Below, piece after piece: positions 1-56,913 of a stretch of DNA of 64,000 bases (its first letter is position 1; every line of letters starts with the position of its first letter). Both the position numbers and the translations under genes were made by a program. Source of the stretch: Elgaria multicarinata webbii (lineage: Eukaryota; Chordata; Lepidosauria; Squamata; Anguidae); NCBI RefSeq assembly GCF_023053635.1, contig NC_086172.1, positions 93,152,181-93,216,180 of the forward strand. Reading direction: 5' to 3'. Below the pieces are notes generated by a model that worked only from the letters and a program-made list of their open reading frames with translations, had not been told where the DNA came from and did no database searches.

Positions 1-667
1 CCATTGAAATAATTATAAAGTATAAAAACCATTCACGTAAGGACATAAACAGAAAGCACACACAACAATGTATATTTAAAACAATTTAAAAAAATCGGCC
101 AGAGACAGTGTACAATCTGATCAGAAAGACTCATACGTTGCCAAATGTCTGAGTTGCCAGTGACCAGGATCTATTGCTCAACTGAAGTAACCTCAATGTT
201 CTTCTGACTCCTGTGTTTGCCTGGGGCTTGGTGAAGGTTGGCTGCCCGTGGTGGCACAGGGCTGCTATGTTTCCCTTGGCATTTGGGCACTGGGGGACAA
301 GGTCGCATCAGTATAGCAGGTGTGTGCATTGCATATTAGACAATAGTTTAAAATATCACAGTTATAAAAATGTAATAAAACCTTCTCAGAGTAGCCAGAT
401 AGATTTTGTGAATATAAAACAAGGAAGGCTATTTTAAAATATCCCACCTCCCACAGGATCTCTGAAAAGAGCACTCATATTAATGCACAGAAGTATTGTG
501 CCATGTTAGATAGGGGGGCAGCAGGAGAGTAAACAACGTCAGATAAATCCAAGTGGAGCTAAAATGTCTAGTCAGAAAATTACAAATACATTTTTAAAGT
601 GGAATTGTTAGTGAGGTTTTTCAATAACATGGATTATTTACCGTCACTGTTGTTGCTGCCACTATAG
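1..667. other. ABCC8 intron 14, 3' part
   Basis: AT-rich intronic sequence with no exon or repeat I can name. It ends in a pyrimidine-mixed acceptor (ctgccactatag) before exon 15. Confidence 0.6.
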
Positions 668-45799
<45,132 letters not shown>

Positions 45800-45900
45800 T
45801 TATAAATAATTTAAACTTTTAAAAGTGCAATTTTATTATCCATTTTCTAATTCTGTAAATTACCTGTAAATAAAAATAGTGATTATTTAATAATAAAGGG
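45800..45900 (+). terminator. ABCC8: ABCC8 3' UTR with proximal poly(A) signals
   Basis: AATAAA hexamers at 45869-45874 and 45892-45897 lie 70-100 nt after the stop, giving a short 3' UTR. Another AATAAA at 47137-47142 could serve a longer one. Which is used cannot be decided from sequence. Confidence 0.55.
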
Positions 45901-48900
45901 CTCAGTCTCTCCATTCTCAAGTAATAAAAAAGAATTGTTTTATCTCTGAAGTACTAATACCTCATTTTGGTCTATTAATTTTTCAAGAAGTAGACTTCCT
46001 AGATAGTAATTATTGTTCATTTTAATCTGCATCCCTACATGATTTATCCCATAGTCTCATATTGATCAAACAACTTAAAATAGCAAAATGATAAAGTTTA
46101 AATTATGAGACATAAAGCCACCCTCAGATTTCAGACTTAAAACTGCAGTTAGCCAGACCCACCTTAGCCATCAGTCAATACAGATATGTAGCATAAGTTG
46201 AATGGATAATCATACCTTGAACTATGAAATATAAAAAGAAACAAACTATTGAGGGGCAGCCATGATACACAACAAATATGAGCCACTAACTATAGTCCTT
46301 ACCATTAATGATGCAGGCTCTGATTATAAGCATGGGGGATGCAATCCAATTCCTAATGAGGTTTTTGGACAATCTATTACAAGTAATTCCGCAACTAAGG
46401 TAGCCACCTATGCATTGCCAAAAAAGAGGAACTACATGCCCCCACAAAAAAGGACAGTAATTTCAATGAAATTTGCATATAATTAATAGATGCAAATTTT
46501 GAAATAATTACTATAATTTGAACAAAAACAATAGATGGGTGACATCAGAGTCACTGCTCCCTTATTTTGTGGTTCTTTGGATTAGATCTGGACTAAGTTA
46601 GTTAATCTTAAATGGGCAATGTAGAGTGTAGTGGGTCAGGGAACAGAGCCATGTTGCTTAACTAACAGCACAATCCTATACAATCCTAGTCTATTTAGTA
46701 TAAGATGAATTAAATAGAGCTTACTCTTGGGAAGTGGGTACAGGATTTCAACTTATGAGAGCAATCCTATGCTCCCTGGGAGAGCAGCCCTGGGACCATA
46801 GAATAGTTTGGATTCCCCCCTAAGAGGTCAGAGACAGTACTCTGACCTTGGAAAGGGAAGTCAGAGATCTGCTCCCCACCCTAAATCAGATAAACTACTA
46901 ATGCTTTGCCTCTTTTCCCCACTTCAGTAATACACAGCATTACATACACTTGAGAAGGTTTTACCCTTAAAGGCAGCCTAAACAGCATTTTAAATAAATA
47001 ATTAAAAAAGTTTCCTTTTCAAATCTGAATAGTATCAATAAGTAGATACATAGCAGAAAAAAATATTGTGATTTGTTTTCTTATTTGTTTTAATATATTG
47101 TACACTGACTAGTTTATAAGTGCTAAGTCTAAGATCAATAAAAGAGACAAAGTGCAGCACTTGAAACTGTTCAGACTGTGGAAGAATATTTTGAATCTGC
47201 TGGTGTAACCTAATATTTCTCCCTTCATTTTTTACTTATTAAATACAGCTGCAGACTGATGATGTAATGTTATCTGATCTATAATTCTGTAACTGAGTCG
47301 ATCCTATGCTGTATTTAGCTGTGTACAGTATACCTAAAAATATTGGGGTTAACTACTCCAGGAAATTTGTGAACTAAAGAAGTGTTATACAGTATTCTAC
47401 ATTCAACTAAGCAATCCTAACATGATTGGATACATTTGTTCTCTCTTTCTTTGTTTCCTGCCATTGGAAGATCATGGATGTCTTTTATAGTTGAGGCTTA
47501 AAGCAGTTCTTGCTTCAATCCAGTTTGTAACACAAATGTAAAACCTATATTGGCCAGAATTTTAATTCACATTACAAATAGTTCTCTGTTGCTTTCTTTT
47601 TCACTTTTCTGGCAAACTCAAATAAACTATATCAAGCTATTCTAAAATGAGCAAATGGAGAATTACAATGGCCCGATGCATAATCCTCTTAAACCAGAGC
47701 AATTTAAAGTATATCTGTATATTCCCAGCAAACTTTCTGCAGTTAATTCTGTCTACTATGGTTTACATGGTAAATAGTTTACAATCTGGAAAGCCAGACT
47801 TAATGGTTGGCAGAGTTGTAGACAAAATGTTGTGCCAACATAGCACAAGTGGTATCCTATCTCATATCTCCTTATGATTTCTGACCATTACAATACCAGA
47901 TTAGAACCAAATATTAGACAATTTCCAGGTTGGTAGCTATCTTACCCTTTTGCAGAAAAAGCAACAAAGGGTATTGTGATACCTTAAAGACGATTACGGC
48001 ATAAGCTTTTGTGGTCTAGAATCTACCCAATCAGAAGCAAGAACTGGACAGATTAGCTTGCCCTAAGATAGCAGCCTTTGTGATGGGTAAAAGACCTCTG
48101 GGATTGTGTACTCTAGGCATGCTGTCTCAGTTGCGTCCTCAATCACATCCCATGTTCCCTCATTTTCAGACTGTATAACACTTTTGCTCCATGACATAAC
48201 ATTACATTGAGTTTCTCACCACCACCACCACCATTGAAATAGTACCACTGCTGCACCAACATAATATCCCAGAACTGCTTGCAACACTAACATATTGCCA
48301 CAGGTTACTGTGTATTTTGCACTCCAGCGTTATTATAACTTATTTACAGACCCATAGAATTATGTCCCAAGTATGTTTTACTCTGAGATTTTCTTTCTTG
48401 CATGACAAACCTCACCCACGTTTTTCTTCCCTTAATGAGATGTTCATAGCAAGATATGAAAGCAAGGTTGGATAATCCAATTGCAGCATTGCCACAGACT
48501 GCCATTTTCAAACATTTTTGCTGTTCTGTAGCCAGCCACAAGAAACAACATTGAATATTTTGCATTCACCACCTATTTCCAATCTACTCTCAAAATAAAC
48601 CAAGAATTAAAGTGTGTTTTTAGGTGGAAAAGTACAATTTTCAGTTTGGTATGCTTATGATAGTTTGTAAGTTTTTCATAATAAGGCTTTCCTTTAAAAT
48701 GTTATACAAGTTGAGTTTGCAACTAGCATCAACAGCAATAAGAACTGTAGCAATGGAAATAAAACATTAATAAAATATGTCAATACAAACAAATTGATAT
48801 TCAGTGAACACATTTAAAACCAGATGCGCAGAGAAGCAATAAACAAAACACAATGACACCCCACTCCTTGTATAATATCTGAAGCAACCATGCTGAACAT

Positions 48901-50175
48901 CTGCAGAGCTAAGATGTAAGTCTTTGTGCTGATCAGAGTTAAAAAAAAAACCTGTTTGAAAGCAAAACAATGAAATACTACAAAACATTACAGGTTCTTG
49001 AAAGAAGCAGATATAAAAAGTTACATTCCTCTTCACCTCACCATCTGATTAGCTCATGCTGAACAATGTATTTAATATTATTAAATATGCAGTCCAGGAA
49101 AACCATACTAGCAATTACTTCTGTCAAGATTTAAGTACGTATAAATGAATAAACTGATGTAAGTTGATGGGGCAGTAATGATTGCTTGGTTCAGAGCTTC
49201 AGCAAACTCTGCTACCATTATACAGTAGAATATTGATGTGACTAGTGCACAAAAACCAACAAGCTCTACAATTTCTACAGGGCAAAACAACTTGAAATAA
49301 TACAAATCCTTCCAGGAGATGGCAATGAATTGTTCCAGGAATGGCTTTACTCCTGAATCATTAAGTTTACTATTTTAGAGCATTTAAAATAAATAATCTA
49401 ATGTCCCCTTTGGAATATAACTTGTTGAAAGTGAGTGCTTTCAAAAATATGTATACATATTATGTTGTAAAGTAGGATAGGTTGAGTTACCTTCTTACTT
49501 ATATATAGTAGTAATCATAATTTGATGACCATAAATCACTTCAGGTTAACTAAGCACTGCACAAAAATAAAACAGAAGGTTTATGCATAAAGCTATGTCC
49601 ATATTAACAATGACAACTGATTTCTACTTTCTTACTTTGGTAAGTGGGGGCAAGATTGTTTAAGAGCCTCAATCCATAAGTCTTGGCCTACAGTCCTATG
49701 TCTATTTACCTGTGAGTATGTCCCACTTAATTTAATAGGACCTACTTCTGAGTAGACCTATGTAGGCCTGTACTGTCAGCAGCTCAAGTACACCAAAGAT
49801 TAATACAAATAATGACATGCAAAACAGCTCTTGACCTAGGTCTTGCATGCAGAAAGGCATGGATAGCATATTAAATTACGAGACTAGAATTGTAACATTT
49901 GCTAAACTAGAAAAGTAGTATTTGAGCAGGCAAAGTTCTCTCCCATCACCTAACACAGCAACACTAGGAAGACTGTATAATCACCAGTTATGAATGGTTA
50001 CTTTGGTTACCTTGTATACATTTCAGCTTCACTTGAGAGACTACTTGTACTTCACTGGTTACACTGTTTACAATCAGTTGAGAAGTGGGCTAGACCAGCT
50101 GCTCCGTTGCTCACTGACAGGCTAGTTTGCATCTAACAACAATCCATGGCTTAAACAACCCATGAATTGTTGTTC

Positions 50176-50176
<1 letters not shown>
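45901..50176. other. ABCC8-KCNJ11 spacer, AT-rich part
   Basis: No gene, tRNA or strong repeat structure seen. Fragments of the common 'cttactcttggg...aggatt' repeat occur near 46,720 and 49,700-49,770 ('cctacttctgagtagaccta'). Short ORFs on both strands lack similarity to anything I know. Confidence 0.5.

Positions 50177-50177
<1 letters not shown>

Positions 50178-50240
<63 letters not shown>
50178..50240. repeat. GA dinucleotide microsatellite
   Basis: 63 nt of uninterrupted GA, 2.4 kb upstream of the KCNJ11 start. Confidence 0.98.
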
Positions 50241-50241
<1 letters not shown>

Positions 50242-50798
50242 ACTTTCTCCTGCCTGCCCAGCACTTCTGCTTTTACTCAACCTAGGATTGGCTCAATCAC
50301 AAGTTGTTGAATGTGATGTCTATACCCAGACTGATGGTATTGTTTACAGTCTAAACAATTCAGTGTTTAACCCATGGTTTGTTGTTAACTATTTCAGATG
50401 GATGTCATCTTCAGCATCCTATGAAGGAGCTGATTGTAGGTTGTTGGCTAAAAGTAGAAGTGGCTGGCACACTACTGGCAATGTGCCTGCTCTCTCCTGC
50501 TTGTTCCCAACAGCCCACTGGGTTTTTTACCCATGCATTCTCATTACGTGCAAACAGGCCCAATTTTTCTCTGTGTGCAACAAAGTGCTGTCCAAAGAGA
50601 GCTCTCAAAAGTGAGGGGAGTAACGATCAGTCATCTCTGAGCCAAGTCAAGAGAGTGCTAGCAGTGAGTGAGCCATGGTGCCACTATCTTCCCTTGACCT
50701 TTGGTCTGTGTTTCTACTCTCTTGGTATTGATGCAACCGCAAAGTGCTCATACTTACCTTTAAATTCCGATACAGCTTTGATCCCAGGCACCTGAATA

Positions 50799-51340
50799 CC
50801 TGCTCTGGGGCCAGCCCAAAGTATTTTGCCACCTGAGGCAAAGAACAAGATGGTGCCTACCTCCATTTCACACACATAAGCTGGCAGATGAATTTTACTG
50901 TAACACTGGCAATGGTATTGCATCATCCACCACACCTGAGAGCAGCAGGCTAATTTAGGCAGGGCAGCTCTAATGTCCCAAGAGAAGGGGAAGTCCTAGG
51001 GGGTTCAGGAGGAATGGCTTGGGGGACCGCCACTGCTCCCCACCCCACCCCAGCATTCGACACCTCACTCTACCTAATGCAACAACCAGCTTCAGTTTGC
51101 TCCCCATACAAACCTGCTTGTGTATGGAAGTAATCTTCAGAGGCTCTCCACTAGGTAACCACCACCACTTCACCTGGCAATCTGAGGTAAGTTGGGTGTT
51201 GACCAGAGACGGTGAATTCACAGTGGTGGTGTACTGTTGCCCAGTGCTGGATCTGTGATTTTTCTGCTTCAGTCCATAGAGGCAGATGTGCTCAGTGACT
51301 GGTGGGGGGTCCCCTTTAAAAATCATATAAAATCATGAGG
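50799..51340. repeat. Probable hAT-like repeat upstream of KCNJ11
   Basis: Opens with tctggggccagcccaaagta, then 'tttgccacctgaggcaaaga' and 'acaagatggtgcc', shared with 32,965-33,060. Right end uncertain. Confidence 0.4.
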
Positions 51341-51497
51341 ATCCCTTGTTGATTTAATGGATCCTTGTATTATAGCCAGTCCCTATTTTCATTTCCCAAG
51401 TGTTTAAATGTATTTTAATGAACTATTCGTTTTTATTATGTGATTTATATTGATTTTGTAAAAGCCATGATGGAAGCCATTAGGTGGTATAGATTTA

Positions 51498-51498
<1 letters not shown>

Positions 51499-51533
<35 letters not shown>
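51499..51533. repeat. CA microsatellite
   Basis: About 17 CA units at the 5' edge of the CpG-rich KCNJ11 promoter region. Confidence 0.97.
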
Positions 51534-51535
<2 letters not shown>

Positions 51536-51549
51536 TAAGCGGCCCTTTT

Positions 51550-52593
51550 CCACTGCAGGCCAGAGAGGAAGGGGGCAGGTGAACCATCACAGGTGGCTGC
51601 TCCTCACAACTGCCATTCGCTCGCCCGCACTGGTAGGTGAGCCAGCAGTGCCATGGCCCGCTCTGGCAAGAAATGGCACAGAGCCCATGTGTCATACGAA
51701 GACGCAAGTGGGGGGGGACCCTTCCGAGTGGGAATCAAAACGCCCAGGGCCCCTCCTGCCGTCAGTTGTGGCTGGTGTTCCTCAGGGGCAGCTGGTCTAG
51801 AGTCAGCACAGACGAGCCCTCCTAAGGTGCTGCCCTACGGTGCCGCCCCTGCCCCTAACCTCTGCCCCAGTGCCGAGTTCGGCGCGCCTAATTTTGCATA
51901 GGAGCGAGCGGTTAGTTGTGCCATAAACAAACATAGGCGGGCTATGTGAGCAGGCGCAGTGAGGTGGAGCCTATAACTCCGCATGCCGGCCTCTGGGCGG
52001 TGGGCGCCTTCTTGCGGCGCGCTCCTTCGGCAGAGGCTTGGCCAGCGGCAGGGGGCTCCCGTGCTCTCCTCGCCTGCGGGGCCTTGTGACCGCGCGCCTC
52101 CCCCAAGCCGCGGGTGTCACCTGTGCTGGGATTCCCTTACGCGACAGCGCCCCCTGCTGCTCCTCCCCTCGCGGTGCTCTGGCTGGCACAGGCATCTGCA
52201 CGCGACTCCGCCTGCGGCTTTTCCAGAGCCGGCGGCACGGGCGATCCTGGGTTTGGGGGACGGTGCCCAATTGGATAATCGCCTGTCGCGGGCTGGTTGG
52301 CTGCAAGAGGGTGTCACGAAAAGCCCCCGCCTCCTCCTTGCAAAAGTCGGAGACGGCTGTGATTGACGTGCGCAGCTGGGGAGGGGAGGGGGGAAGCAGA
52401 TCGGGCTTGCAGACGCTGGCGGGAGGGGGGTGTCGGGGGCGGGCAAGGGGACTCGGCCTGAGCGCCGGTGAAGAAGGCGGAGGAGCTGGCGGCGTGATGG
52501 CTCCGTCCTATCTCGTCCCCGCGGCGGTGGCGACGGCGGGCATGGGGGCGAAGCAGCAGCAGCAGTAAGGTCAGAGGAGGGCGGCTGCGGGCC
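51550..52593 (+). promoter_or_regulatory. KCNJ11: CpG-rich promoter and 5' UTR of KCNJ11
   Basis: About 1 kb of GC-rich, CpG-dense sequence immediately upstream of the Kir6.2 start, in otherwise AT-rich surroundings; CpG density rises from about 51,960. No TATA box in a convincing place; a ccaattgg motif lies near 52,268 and a CAG run (52,553-52,566) sits just before the start. Best read as a CpG-island promoter plus 5' leader. The transcription start is not determinable by eye. Confidence 0.7.
52497..52568 (+). CDS. Candidate upstream ORF in KCNJ11 leader
   Basis: A 23-codon ORF ([20 protein letters not shown] plus three Gln) with its stop ending 25 nt before the KCNJ11 ATG. If the leader starts upstream of 52,497, ribosomes would meet this ATG (context gcgtgATGg, G at +4) first, and reinitiation or leaky scanning would be needed. 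The same frame stays open further upstream to 52,038, most likely from GC richness. Translation is unproven. Confidence 0.3.
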   Translation: MAPSYLVPAAVATAGMGAKQQQQ

Positions 52594-53793
52594 ATGCCAG
52601 CCATGCTGTCCAGGAAGGGGATCATTCCGGAGGAATATGTGCTGACCCGGCTGGCCGAGGATGTGCCGGAGCAAACCCGCTTCCGCGCCCGAGAGAGGAG
52701 GGCCCGCTTCGTGGGCAAGAACGGCGCGTGCAATGTGGCGCACAAGAACATCCGCGAGCAGGGCCGCTTCCTGCAGGACGTCTTCACCACGCTGGTGGAC
52801 CTCAAGTGGCGTGACACGCTGCTCATCTTCACCATGTCCTTCCTGTGCAGCTGGCTGCTCTTTGCCATGATCTGGTGGCTCATCGCCTTCGCCCATGGCG
52901 ATTTGGACCACAACACGCAGCGGCTGCACCTGCCAGCCGATGCAGCAGTGGGCTTTGTACCCTGTGTGACCGAGGTCCACTCCTTCACCTCAGCCTTCCT
53001 CTTCTCTATCGAGGTGCAGGTGACCATTGGCTTTGGGGGGCGCATGATGACAGAGGAATGCCCAGCCGCCATCCTCATCCTCATCGTGCAGAATATTGTG
53101 GGGTTGGTGATCAATGCCATCATGTTGGGCTGCATCTTCATGAAGACGGCCCAGGCACACCGGCGTGCCGAGACACTCATCTTCAGCAAGCATGCTGTGA
53201 TCGCCCTGCGCGGGAGCAAGCTGTGCTTCATGCTGCGCGTGGGTGACCTGCGCAAGAGCATGATCATCAGCGCCACCATCCGCATGCAAGTGGTGAAGAA
53301 GACCACCAGCTTGGAGGGAGAGGTGGTGCCCCTCAATCAAATTGAGATCCAAATGGAGAACCCGGTGGGGGGCAACAGCATCTTCCTGGTCTCCCCGCTC
53401 ATCATCTACCACGTCATAGACAAGAATAGCCCCCTGTACGACGTGGCTCCAGCCCAACTTCACCACCACGAGGACTTGGAAATTATAGTCATCCTTGAAG
53501 GGGTGGTGGAAACCACTGGCATCACCACCCAAGCCAGGACGTCCTACCTGGCGGATGAGATCCTCTGGGGCCAAAGGTTTGTACCGATTGTGACAGAAGA
53601 GGATGGGCAGTACTCAGTAGATTACTCCAAGTTTGGCAACACAGTGAAGGTGCCTACTCCTAACTGCACTGCCAGGCAGCTGGAGGAAGACCGGAGTATC
53701 ATGGACACCATCTCCTTATCACCTAGGGGCACCTTTAGGAAAAGATCTGTTAGGTTAAAGCCCAAGTTTAGTATAGCAGATGAGCCTTCCTGA
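52594..53793 (+). CDS. KCNJ11: KCNJ11, Kir6.2 pore subunit, single exon
   Basis: Inward-rectifier potassium channel forming the tetrameric pore of the KATP channel, closed by ATP and assembled with SUR1. 399 residues from the first ATG; the second ATG (52,603, [13 protein letters not shown]) matches the mammalian start and would give 396. Visible parts: N-terminal slide region with R54 (human R50), TM1 about 74-100, pore helix and selectivity filter TIGFG at 144-148, TM2 about 158-182 with N174 (human N160, rectification), ATP-site residues K199 (K185) and R215 (R201), F347-G348 (human F333-G334), and the ER-retention RKR at 382-384. Kir6.2, not Kir6.1, by [17 protein letters not shown] and the short PKFSI C-tail. 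The turret between HGDL and the conserved Cys is 19 residues against 9 in human. Frame intact; lies 6.8 kb after ABCC8 on the same strand. Confidence 0.98.
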   Translation: MPAMLSRKGIIPEEYVLTRLAEDVPEQTRFRARERRARFVGKNGACNVAHKNIREQGRFLQDVFTTLVDLKWRDTLLIFTMSFLCSWLLFAMIWWLIAFAHGDLDHNTQRLHLPADAAVGFVPCVTEVHSFTSAFLFSIEVQVTIGFGGRMMTEECPAAILILIVQNIVGLVINAIMLGCIFMKTAQAHRRAETLIFSKHAVIALRGSKLCFMLRVGDLRKSMIISATIRMQVVKKTTSLEGEVVPLNQIEIQMENPVGGNSIFLVSPLIIYHVIDKNSPLYDVAPAQLHHHEDLEIIVILEGVVETTGITTQARTSYLADEILWGQRFVPIVTEEDGQYSVDYSKFGNTVKVPTPNCTARQLEEDRSIMDTISLSPRGTFRKRSVRLKPKFSIADEPS

Positions 53794-54445
53794 CACACCC
53801 TGTAGATCAAGCTCTTATATCTGACACCACAAACCTGAGATGTCCTCTATTTCTGTTATTCAGGTTGTTTCTGCAAGGTAGGTAAGTTATTATCTGGTGC
53901 AAGGCAAATGTAGGACATGTGAGCGTGCATCATCTCTCTTTGACTTTCTTATTTATTTGCACAATCACTTTGTGGTGGATAAACAACCCACACTGAAAGA
54001 TGCCTTCTTTTGAGAATTTGTTTTCTATGTATTGGGTTGTATTATTTATCCCCAGACATTACAAAGACCTGATCTGATGTTTTTAACAGTTGTATACAAA
54101 CATCTCAGTTCCAGTCATAAAGGGTTCAGTAATAATAATACACAGTTAATATTTATGATAAAAGAGAGACTAATAGACACAAGGGTGCCTGTTTACACTG
54201 CAGTGCTTTATGTCTTAAAATGTACAGATTATTAAATCCATAAATAATATTGCATGGTTTCTTTCATTGCAAGTGAATTAAGAGATGTATAGTGTAATGG
54301 CACTCAAGAATTTGTAATTAAATTAAGTGCATTTGTTGCCCCAATTTGTTTGTTATAGCTAATGGTGGGTAATATTAAAGAATTACAAAATACAGCAGTT
54401 GCAGTATCCTTAAATGGAACTCCTTAAATGGATTTATACTGCGCT

Positions 54446-54480
<35 letters not shown>

Positions 54481-54530
54481 AACTTTATAGTATTTTTTTT
54501 TTAGTGCCACTTGCTAATAAATTTGTAGAT
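53794..54530 (+). terminator. KCNJ11: KCNJ11 3' UTR, candidate poly(A) sites
   Basis: AT-rich sequence after the stop. Candidate signals are ATTAAA near 54,231 and AATAAA at 54,516-54,521, the second after a CA repeat (54,449-54,479). The extent of the UTR is inferred only from these. Confidence 0.4.
54449..54479. repeat. CA microsatellite
   Basis: About 15 CA units downstream of KCNJ11, just before a candidate poly(A) signal. An ATTA run follows at about 54,584-54,612. Confidence 0.97.
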
Positions 54531-54788
54531 AGTTTAGTTTGGAGCCTTCATCTTGATTCAAGTTTCATGGATAAAATTTGTTTTATTTATTTAATTAATT
54601 AATTAATTAATTAAAATATTTTTATAGCACCTTTTGAAAAATGGAAATGCTGCTTGAAAATTATAAACATTTTGTACAGAAAGATTTTCCAAAACCTATT
54701 CCAAACATATCAGATAAAGACATAACGGCGTGTAACCAGCATATTTACACTTTCCATAGCCTTTAACTCAAATGCTGTTTGCCAATGA

Positions 54789-54985
54789 GTATCGACATCA
54801 GAACTGGACTAGGACTGGGGAAACTCAAGTTCAAATCCCACTCAGCTATGAAGCTCACTGGGTGACCCTTGGCCAGTCATACCCTCTCAGCCTTACCTAC
54901 CTTACAGGGCTGTTGAAAGGATAAAAGGATGGGAAGAGACATTCATGCTGTCTTGAGTTTCTTGGAGGAAATCTAAATACCATAA
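54789..54985 (+). mobile_element. tRNA-derived SINE with CORE-like middle
   Basis: 'agaactggactaggactggg', 'caagttcaaatcccactcag' (B-box-like), 'ctcactgggtgacccttggc', 'cagtcataccctctcagcct', 'cttacagggctgttgaaagg', and tail 'tcttggaggaaatctaaata'. The middle resembles CORE/MIR-type SINEs. The internally deleted relative is at 37,402. Confidence 0.8.
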
Positions 54986-54999
54986 ATAATAAATACATA

Positions 55000-56010
55000 C
55001 TCCCATGATTTTATTCAGACTTGATTGCACACTTTGTGATAATTACTTGCAATTCAGTGATAATTAATAACAGAGAAATCTTACTGAACCTCATCGTGGA
55101 ACTTACCACACCATAAATTATAATTGAACGGATTCACAGAACCATATTTAGATTTAAACTAATTTAATCCAGTAGATGGAAAGAATTAGATCAACTTAAT
55201 TTCATAATTTATCACCACTATAGAATTGTGGGTCAGGCATGTATTAGTCAAAAATGGAATGTTACCAAACCAAGCAATAATAAAAAATATGATTTCTGAT
55301 TCCAAAGATAAAGTCTTAATGCATGTTAAATTAGCATGTACATGTTTTGATACTCTTGCATGCTTTTTAAATTGTTACATAGACAAGAATGGCATCACTG
55401 TACTAGTAAGGCAATATTTTCTCCCCCCTCTGCACAATATCATACATGAAACAGAAACTGTCTATGGCGAGGAATAAAGTGGCATAATAAAATTAATAAT
55501 TTTATATATAGTAACAGAAATAAAATACTGCATTTATTAAAAATCAAGAATGCAAAAATGTATGCTATTAATACCATGTTTTAGTATGATTAAGGATGAT
55601 TTTGATTTCTCACCCTTATGATTTTCTGTATCCGTGCAATTTTCTTTCAGGGATGTAAATGCTCTTTATCTCCTATACGACCCTGTCAAACTTTACAGCC
55701 TGCCTCAATTTATCATTGTTTAATTGCTAAAATGTCACTTTGATTTGTTAATTTCAAATGAAAATGAATTGTTTTCACTCTCCCAGTCAGGTGTGTTATT
55801 CAGCATCAAAATAACATCTGAATGGTGTACTGAAATGTGGCTTTAGCTTTTAGCCTTTACAAACCAATCAAACCAGAGCATGTGAGTTTAAATTTATTTT
55901 AAAACTGTTTGTTGATTGGGGTCAACAGGCTTAAAACTAATTGCTCCTGCTTAGTTTGTGTATGGATTGATCTGTATGTTATGAGAGCAGCCAGAGGTTG
56001 CCTTCAATAG
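55000..56010. other. Unassigned AT-rich spacer
   Basis: I see no gene, repeat structure or regulatory motif I can support here. Confidence 0.5.
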
Positions 56011-56014
56011 TATT

Positions 56015-56166
56015 CTCTGACCCGATTTGCACGATCAAAACAAGCCAGCGTGGTTTAAATTGGCAGCACATGTCAGTGCATTCCAGGTGCCATTAACCTA
56101 ATAACCACCCAGGCACAGCTTGTCTTGCCATCTGAACATGGGTGGTGTGACTTAGCTGAGGGGGAA
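56015..56166. repeat. Interspersed 'gatttgcacgatcaaaac' repeat, interrupted
   Basis: Same start as 21,385-21,690. It is cut by the fold-back element at 56,175 and continues briefly after 56,502 ('caaataatccatgagctgtt'). Confidence 0.6.
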
Positions 56167-56174
56167 ACTAACTT

Positions 56175-56493
56175 AGGGTGACCATATGGAAAGGAGGACA
56201 GGGCTCCTGTACCTTTAACAGTTGCATAGAAAAGGGAATTTCAGCAGGCGTCATTTGTATGCCTGCAGCATCTGGTGAAATTCCCTCTTCATCACAACAG
56301 TTAAAGCTGCAGGAGCTATACTAGCATGACCCGATACAAAAGAGGGCAGGCCTCCTGCAGCTTTAACTGTTGTGATGAAGAGGGAATTTCACCAGGTTCT
56401 TCAGATATACAAACAACACCTCCTGAAATTCCCTTTTCTATGCAACTGTTAAAGATACAGGAACCCTGTCCTCCTTTTAATATGGTCACCCTA
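56175..56493. mobile_element. Fold-back MITE, hAT-like, 319 bp
   Basis: Almost a complete palindrome: agggtgaccatatggaaagg at the left is answered by the right end ...tatggtcacccta, and 'gaaattccctcttcatcaca' by 'tgtgatgaagagggaatttc'. Flanked by an 8-bp duplication actaactt (56,167-56,174 and 56,494-56,501), which suggests hAT. A partial second copy is at 58,061-58,210. Confidence 0.85.
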
Positions 56494-56913
56494 ACTAACT
56501 TCAAATAATCCATGAGCTGTTGTTGAGTTGGCCTGTTTGATCAGGGAAACGGGCCTTTAAATGTAAGAGGTTGCTATGTTCTTTATTGAAATACAGGGGC
56601 TCTAAAAAGCAATTTAAGCAAATTTCTAGTACAATAACATCATGGGCCTCAATGAGGAGTGTGCATTCAAAAAACACTCTATATGGAAGGCTTATGCGTG
56701 ACATAGGAAAACCTATGTCAAGTACATATTTATGCTTTCAATTCTGTGAGGAAATCTATATTTTCATAGATTTCCTTTGTTCTGTGGGGGAAATGGAGGT
56801 AGGATTTTTATTGACATAAGGACCCAGTGCAACTGATAGCGTCATTGTAAGAAACCTGGTATTGCATATCTACAGAACGAAAGATGCCAATGAAAATGAT
56901 AGTCAAAAATATT

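Noticed and set aside
52038-52568. 176-codon + strand ORF upstream of KCNJ11
   Set aside because: Open because of CpG-island composition; low-complexity Gly/Arg/Ala/Ser-rich protein. Only its last 23 codons are kept as a possible uORF.
52117-53336. Long minus-strand ORFs (287 and 340 codons) opposite KCNJ11
   Set aside because: They are mirror frames of GC-rich Kir6.2 coding and leader sequence, with no similarity to known proteins and no promoter or splice sense of their own.
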